Source: Streptomyces sp. NBC_01304
GTDB taxonomy: Bacteria > Actinomycetota > Actinomycetes > Streptomycetales > Streptomycetaceae
DNA: 64,000 bases
NCBI RefSeq assembly: GCF_035975855.1
Contig: NZ_CP109055.1
Span: forward strand, 9,300,001-9,364,000
Direction of reading: 5' to 3'
Shown here: positions 60,374-64,000 of the stretch, piece by piece
Position numbering within the stretch: position 1 is the stretch's first letter
Layout of the letters: every line of letters begins with the position of its first letter
Translations under genes and position numbers: made by a program
Notes under the pieces: generated by a model
What the model was told of the DNA's origin: nothing
The model's database searches: none
The model's input: the letters and a program-made list of their open reading frames with translations, nothing else

Positions 60374-60708
60374 GGACTCCTCGAGCCGGGCTGCGGGGCA
60401 CCGCTGACCCGCGCCTGCCCGTACGGCGGGAGGTCCCCGCAGGTTGCTTTGCCTTTGTCGTCACCCGTGACCCCGTGGCCTTGGCCGCCGCGCGTACGCG
60501 ATCAGGCTATGACGGACGCGACCACCCCCGCGGCTGCCCGGGCTTCTGCGGGCGTGTCGCTGTGGGGGCGCTCCAGCACACGGTGCCAGAGCGGCCGCGG
60601 TGGGTCGTCCCCGGCTGTTCCGCCGCGGTGGTCCAGACGGCGCTGCGAGGGGCGTGGTCGAAGAACCCTTGGGTGGTGGCGACGCCGGTCCTGCCCGCAC
60701 CCGCCCTG
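60374..60708. other. No gene recognised
   Basis: Several open frames but none with a credible start or motif. This is the left flank of the ISL3 insertion. Confidence 0.4.
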
Positions 60709-62488
60709 ACCCGCTGTCGGCGTACTCGTTGAAGTGGCTCTGGCTAGATTTTCGTAGCCGGAGATCATCTCTGGGCGAGGGTCGCCCGGTCCGCATAGCG
60801 GCGGCGTAGGTGGGCGATCAGTACGACGCGGTGACGGAGGAGGGGGACGCCGGCCCGTCCCGCCATGAGGCGTTTCTGGAGTTTGACGTCGGTGATGCGG
60901 CCTTCATTGACGCCAGAGTTGTAGCGGGTGGCGATCCCCTGGATGACCGCGTGCTGGTCCTCGCGCAGGGCTTTCGCCATGCTCGCGAGGGGCGGAATTC
61001 CGCTGGCGGTGAGCTGGTCGAGCCAGTCTGGCAACAGGGCCGCGTCGCGCGTATCGAGCATGGCCGCGAACTGGCGGACCAGGTGGTGGGCGACTTGGAG
61101 TTCGGGGCAGTGGTTGAGGAGCCGGTGCAGACGCTGGGCGGTGTGCGGGGTGTGTCGGTCGGGGGCGGTAATGATCCAGCGGGTTGCTTCGCGCGGGGAG
61201 GGCGGCCGTTCGCGTGGCTCGTCCAGCGGCAGGCCGAGGCGCAGGGGCGCGACGGCCATTGTGACCCTCTGGTAGTGCCCCAAGTAGCCCTTGGTCAGGA
61301 GTTCCTGGTGGAGGATCGTCGCGCTGTGCTCGCCCTCGTCCCAGCGTTGTTGCAGATAGTCGAGGTACGGGTCCAGGGCGGTCGTGCGTCGGGGAGGCCG
61401 ACGCACGACTTCCTGCCAGGTGTTGGCTCGGGCGTATTTGCGTACCGTCTTTCGGTCCAGGCCGAGTTCGCGGGACATGCTGCTGAAGGAGCGGCCTGTG
61501 TCGGTGAGTGCGTGCACGGCCTCGAACAGCCGCTGGGCATGCCGGTCGGCGGGAGTGTCTGCTGCAGGTTCGGGTGGCACCTCAGCAGGTGCCGGCTTCG
61601 GCTCCACAACTGCGGAGGAGAGACAGCCGTGGTGGGCGGATGCGATCTTCTGGACCTGCCGGGACAGCCCCTGCCAGAGATGAAATCGGTCGCTGACCTG
61701 CAGAGCATGAGGAGCACCGGAGGTGATTCCCTGCCGATAGGTGAGCGAGCCGTCGCGGCAGGCGACCTCGACGCCGGGATGCTCGCGCAGCCATCGGCCG
61801 AGTTGTTCGGCGTCCCGCCCTTCCCAGAGGGTGAGCGGGAGACGGGTGGTCGCATCGACCAGGAGGGTGCCGAAGGAGTCGCCGTAGAGCGCGAAGTCGT
61901 CCACGCCGAGCACCCGCGGCGTGACCAGCGGCGGCAGCGGCACCCTCATCAGCTGGGCGAGCACGGTGCACCGGGAGAGCGCGACGTGGATGACCTGCAG
62001 CATCCGGGCCCCGCCACGGCCCGCCAGCAGGACCCCAACTGCCTCGACCACCTGCTGCAGTAGCGGCGTGCGCCGCTGGTAGCGGACGGTCAGTCCCGGC
62101 ACCTGCTCGGCAAAGGTCGTTTTAGGGCAGGCTGGGTTCTCGCAGTACAGACGGCGCACGCTCAGGTCGATCCGGACCTGGCGGCTACCAACAGCTGCAT
62201 CAGCAAGGCGCCGTTCGTAGCGGCTGTGGAACCACTCACTCCAAGTCCCGCACCCCGTACATTCCGCCGGAGCACCTGCCCTCGTCCGGGCCAGGACCAC
62301 CAGTACAGGGCCAGAAGAATCGACTGAGACCACCAGCACATTCGCTAAGTGCGGTAACAGAGACGTCAGTTCAACAGGGCACAGTCAGGTGGTTCCCGCT
62401 ATGCGGACCGGGCGACCCTCGCCCAGAGATGATCTCCGGCTACGAAAATCTAGCCAGAGCCACTTCGGCGAGTACGCCGACACCCGCT
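60709..62488 (-). mobile_element. ISL3-family insertion sequence with long terminal repeats
   Basis: A single transposase gene is flanked by inverted repeats of 87 bp (60715-60801 and 62396-62482) with two mismatches. A possible target duplication ACCCGCT occurs at 60709-60715 and 62482-62488. Confidence 0.82.
60765..62339 (-). CDS. ISL3-family transposase
   Basis: 524 residues with the N-terminal zinc site ECTGCGTWS and CENPACPKTTF, the DDE-type core starting VLGVDDFALYGDSFGTLLVD, and the C-terminal YNSGVNEGRITDVKLQKRLM motif with its glutamate. A central helix-turn-helix insertion (SFSSMSRELGLDRKTVRKYA) is typical of the long actinobacterial ISL3 enzymes. The frame is intact. Its last codons overlap the inner part of the left repeat. 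Confidence 0.9.
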   Translation of the reverse strand: MLVVSVDSSGPVLVVLARTRAGAPAECTGCGTWSEWFHSRYERRLADAAVGSRQVRIDLSVRRLYCENPACPKTTFAEQVPGLTVRYQRRTPLLQQVVEAVGVLLAGRGGARMLQVIHVALSRCTVLAQLMRVPLPPLVTPRVLGVDDFALYGDSFGTLLVDATTRLPLTLWEGRDAEQLGRWLREHPGVEVACRDGSLTYRQGITSGAPHALQVSDRFHLWQGLSRQVQKIASAHHGCLSSAVVEPKPAPAEVPPEPAADTPADRHAQRLFEAVHALTDTGRSFSSMSRELGLDRKTVRKYARANTWQEVVRRPPRRTTALDPYLDYLQQRWDEGEHSATILHQELLTKGYLGHYQRVTMAVAPLRLGLPLDEPRERPPSPREATRWIITAPDRHTPHTAQRLHRLLNHCPELQVAHHLVRQFAAMLDTRDAALLPDWLDQLTASGIPPLASMAKALREDQHAVIQGIATRYNSGVNEGRITDVKLQKRLMAGRAGVPLLRHRVVLIAHLRRRYADRATLAQR

Positions 62489-62902
62489 GCTATTTGCACG
62501 TCAATGCCGCGTGATAACTATGCATTGATCATGGCCTTGGAGTTCCTCGGTGGCGAACGGACTCTCTCAGGTGCGTGCGGTGTCCCGGCGGTCCGGTGTG
62601 AGGAGGTAGGCGACGGCTAGGTCGCCGAGTTCCTCCGCGTAGCGGTGCTGGCCGCCTCACCGGTCGCCGCGTCCGGGCGTGCGCAGTTGTGGAAGCAGGC
62701 GCCGAGAAGAGCGCGGGCCGCGACGAGACGCCCGCATCTTGATCGAATTCGAAGGCCTGACCGTGGCGGCCATACGGCCCACCCAGACCGGCGCTCGGCA
62801 ATGACGGACGGTCAGAAAGGCGCGTCGGGTGTGTCCGGGGCACTGACACACCCCGGCGGCTCTATCTGAGGGGCTGTGTCCGGAGGCCGGTGTGCGGTCC
62901 TC
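62489..62902. other. No gene recognised
   Basis: About 400 bases between the ISL3 element and the last gene, without a credible coding frame or hairpin. Confidence 0.4.
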
Positions 62903-63958
62903 TCAGCGGGCGTAGACGGCGACGAAGTCGCGGGTGGCCTGGTGGTAGTAGCGGGTGGGTGGGTTCTCGAAGTCGAGGATGTTGGTGGGCTTGGGGTTCT
63001 TCGGGTTGGGCTTGGCGTTGTAGCTCATGAAGGAGGGCCAGGCGCGGTTCATGTCGAGGGGCATGGCGCGCACCGCTCCGGCGCGCTGCATGAGCTCGGC
63101 GAGGGTGCGGGCCGAGAGGGCCTGTCCGACGACCATGATGGTGTCGCCCTGGGCGGTGACGCCGACGCCGGAGCGTTCGACGAACATGCGGCTCTGGTCG
63201 GTGGCGCCCCACTTGGAGTCGTCGTCGATGTCCTCGACGACCTTGCCTTTGTCGACCATGAGCTCCAGACATTGACGCACCCCGACCACGTCCTTGGTCA
63301 TCCTGGCGTCCCTGCCCCACACGCCGACGTCGAAGGAGCCGTCCTTGTAGAAGACCTCCGAGGCAGCGCCCTTGCGCAAGTCGCCTACGGTCTTCCCGTC
63401 GAGGTGGAAGCCGCCGTTGGACCCTCCGTCGGTGATTTTGAAGCCGCCGTTCCAGGTGGCCACCAGGTGGGTGCGCTTGGTCTTGACGATGGTGGGCGCA
63501 GTCTTGAACTCCTCGCCCGGCTCACGCAGTCCGGGGTGCAGCTGGTATCGGGTGTGCTTGCCGCTCATCCAGGCGATCGCGGCCTGGTAGGAGGTGTGCT
63601 CGGCGTCCGGGCGCACGTAGGTGCCCTGCACGATGGGGCGGCCCTTGGCTGTGGCGAGCACCCGCCACACGCCTTCACCGTGCAGCTTCGGCGTGACCAG
63701 CGGCCGCATCGGCGCACGCAGCGTCACGTCCGTCTTCTTCGCGGGCACGGGGGAGGAGGTGGCCCCCATCCGGGCCAGGGCCTCGCCGGAGAGGGATCCG
63801 CCGACCTTGGGCGGGTCGAGGTCGTACTTCATGTTCTCCAGCTCGTCGACCACGACACCGAGCTGGTGCTCACGAGCCCACCCCGCCAACCGGGCCGCAA
63901 CGCTGTCATCCCCGGGATAGGTCAGCGCTTCGCCGACCGACCAGCCCAGCGTGCCCAC
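62903..63958 (-). CDS. Phosphodiester glycosidase (NAGPA-like) family protein, 5'-partial
   Basis: The frame continues past the right edge (ALAAGALSVGTLGW reads like the end of a membrane or signal helix), so the true start is outside. The NAGPA domain is visible in HLVATWNGGFKITDGGSNGG, VGVWGRDARM, VTAQGDTIMVVG and AVRAMPLDMNRAWPSFMSY. This family includes secreted enzymes that cleave sugar phosphodiesters, with exported members common in actinomycetes. The substrate is unknown. Confidence 0.78.
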   Translation of the reverse strand: MGTLGWSVGEALTYPGDDSVAARLAGWAREHQLGVVVDELENMKYDLDPPKVGGSLSGEALARMGATSSPVPAKKTDVTLRAPMRPLVTPKLHGEGVWRVLATAKGRPIVQGTYVRPDAEHTSYQAAIAWMSGKHTRYQLHPGLREPGEEFKTAPTIVKTKRTHLVATWNGGFKITDGGSNGGFHLDGKTVGDLRKGAASEVFYKDGSFDVGVWGRDARMTKDVVGVRQCLELMVDKGKVVEDIDDDSKWGATDQSRMFVERSGVGVTAQGDTIMVVGQALSARTLAELMQRAGAVRAMPLDMNRAWPSFMSYNAKPNPKNPKPTNILDFENPPTRYYHQATRDFVAVYAR

Positions 63959-64000
63959 ACTCAGCGCGCCGGCGGCGAGGGCGCCACGAACGGCGAGCGT

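Noticed and set aside
1..64000. CRISPR array, rRNA or plasmid replication/partition genes
   Set aside because: No regularly spaced repeats, rRNA-like sequence, or Rep/ParA/ParB motifs were seen.

Overview
The window reads as high-GC actinomycete DNA, almost certainly Streptomyces. It carries an SsgA-like sporulation/cell-division protein (a family confined to morphologically complex actinomycetes), a TerD protein, an S8 peptidase with an export signal, GTG starts, and actinobacterial-type IS elements. No rRNA, tRNA or CRISPR array was seen. The core is a large conjugative mobile element whose most striking gene encodes its own DNA-dependent RNA polymerase as one 1849-residue chain.

Layout. 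1-7.5 kb (+ strand): accessory genes (UvrD/Rep-like helicase, TerD, SsgA-like, an AAA ATPase, a membrane-anchored HNH nuclease, several small proteins, a LuxR-type HTH regulator). 7.47-8.48 kb: an IS5/IS427-type insertion sequence. 8.6-15.0 kb (+): small proteins of unknown function, an HTH plus HNH-like zinc-site protein, a toxin-antitoxin pair with an apparently leaderless promoter, and two small membrane proteins. 15.3-46.0 kb (minus strand throughout): the conjugation and transcription module. In order of transcription it has a small two-TM pilin-like protein, a secreted/anchored protein, a 48-residue basic protein, a two-domain peptidoglycan hydrolase, a tandemly duplicated pair of VirB8/TcpC-like bitopic proteins (A1-B1-A2-B2), a membrane protein, an unknown 348-residue protein, an HxHxH relaxase, an unknown 178-residue protein, a ClpB-like double AAA ATPase interrupted by an intein, a coiled-coil tail-anchored protein, a VirD4/TraG-type coupling ATPase, the single-chain RNA polymerase, a 573-residue protein coupled to it, a 121-residue protein, an HU-like DNA-binding protein and a 248-residue protein. 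An XRE regulator diverges at 46.5 kb.

47-50 kb is a decayed junction with an integrase-like remnant, two frameshifted genes and a truncated IS630. 50.2-64 kb holds an ATPase, an IS630-derived mini-element abutting a second, inverted copy of the same IS5-type element (52.1-53.1 kb), an S8 peptidase, an XRE regulator whose stop codon is supplied by the target site of an IS701 element, a TOTE-type primase-helicase frameshifted inside its P-loop, an ISL3 element with unusually long terminal repeats, and a partial phosphodiester-glycosidase-like gene.

How the genes may work together (inference): the relaxase processes one strand, the VirD4-like ATPase and envelope proteins move it through a wall opened by the peptidoglycan hydrolase, and the element supplies its own RNA polymerase and nucleoid protein, perhaps to express itself independently of the host enzyme during or just after transfer. 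Relaxase/VirD4 transfer is not the classical FtsK-like TraB route of Streptomyces plasmids, and no VirB4-type ATPase was recognised.
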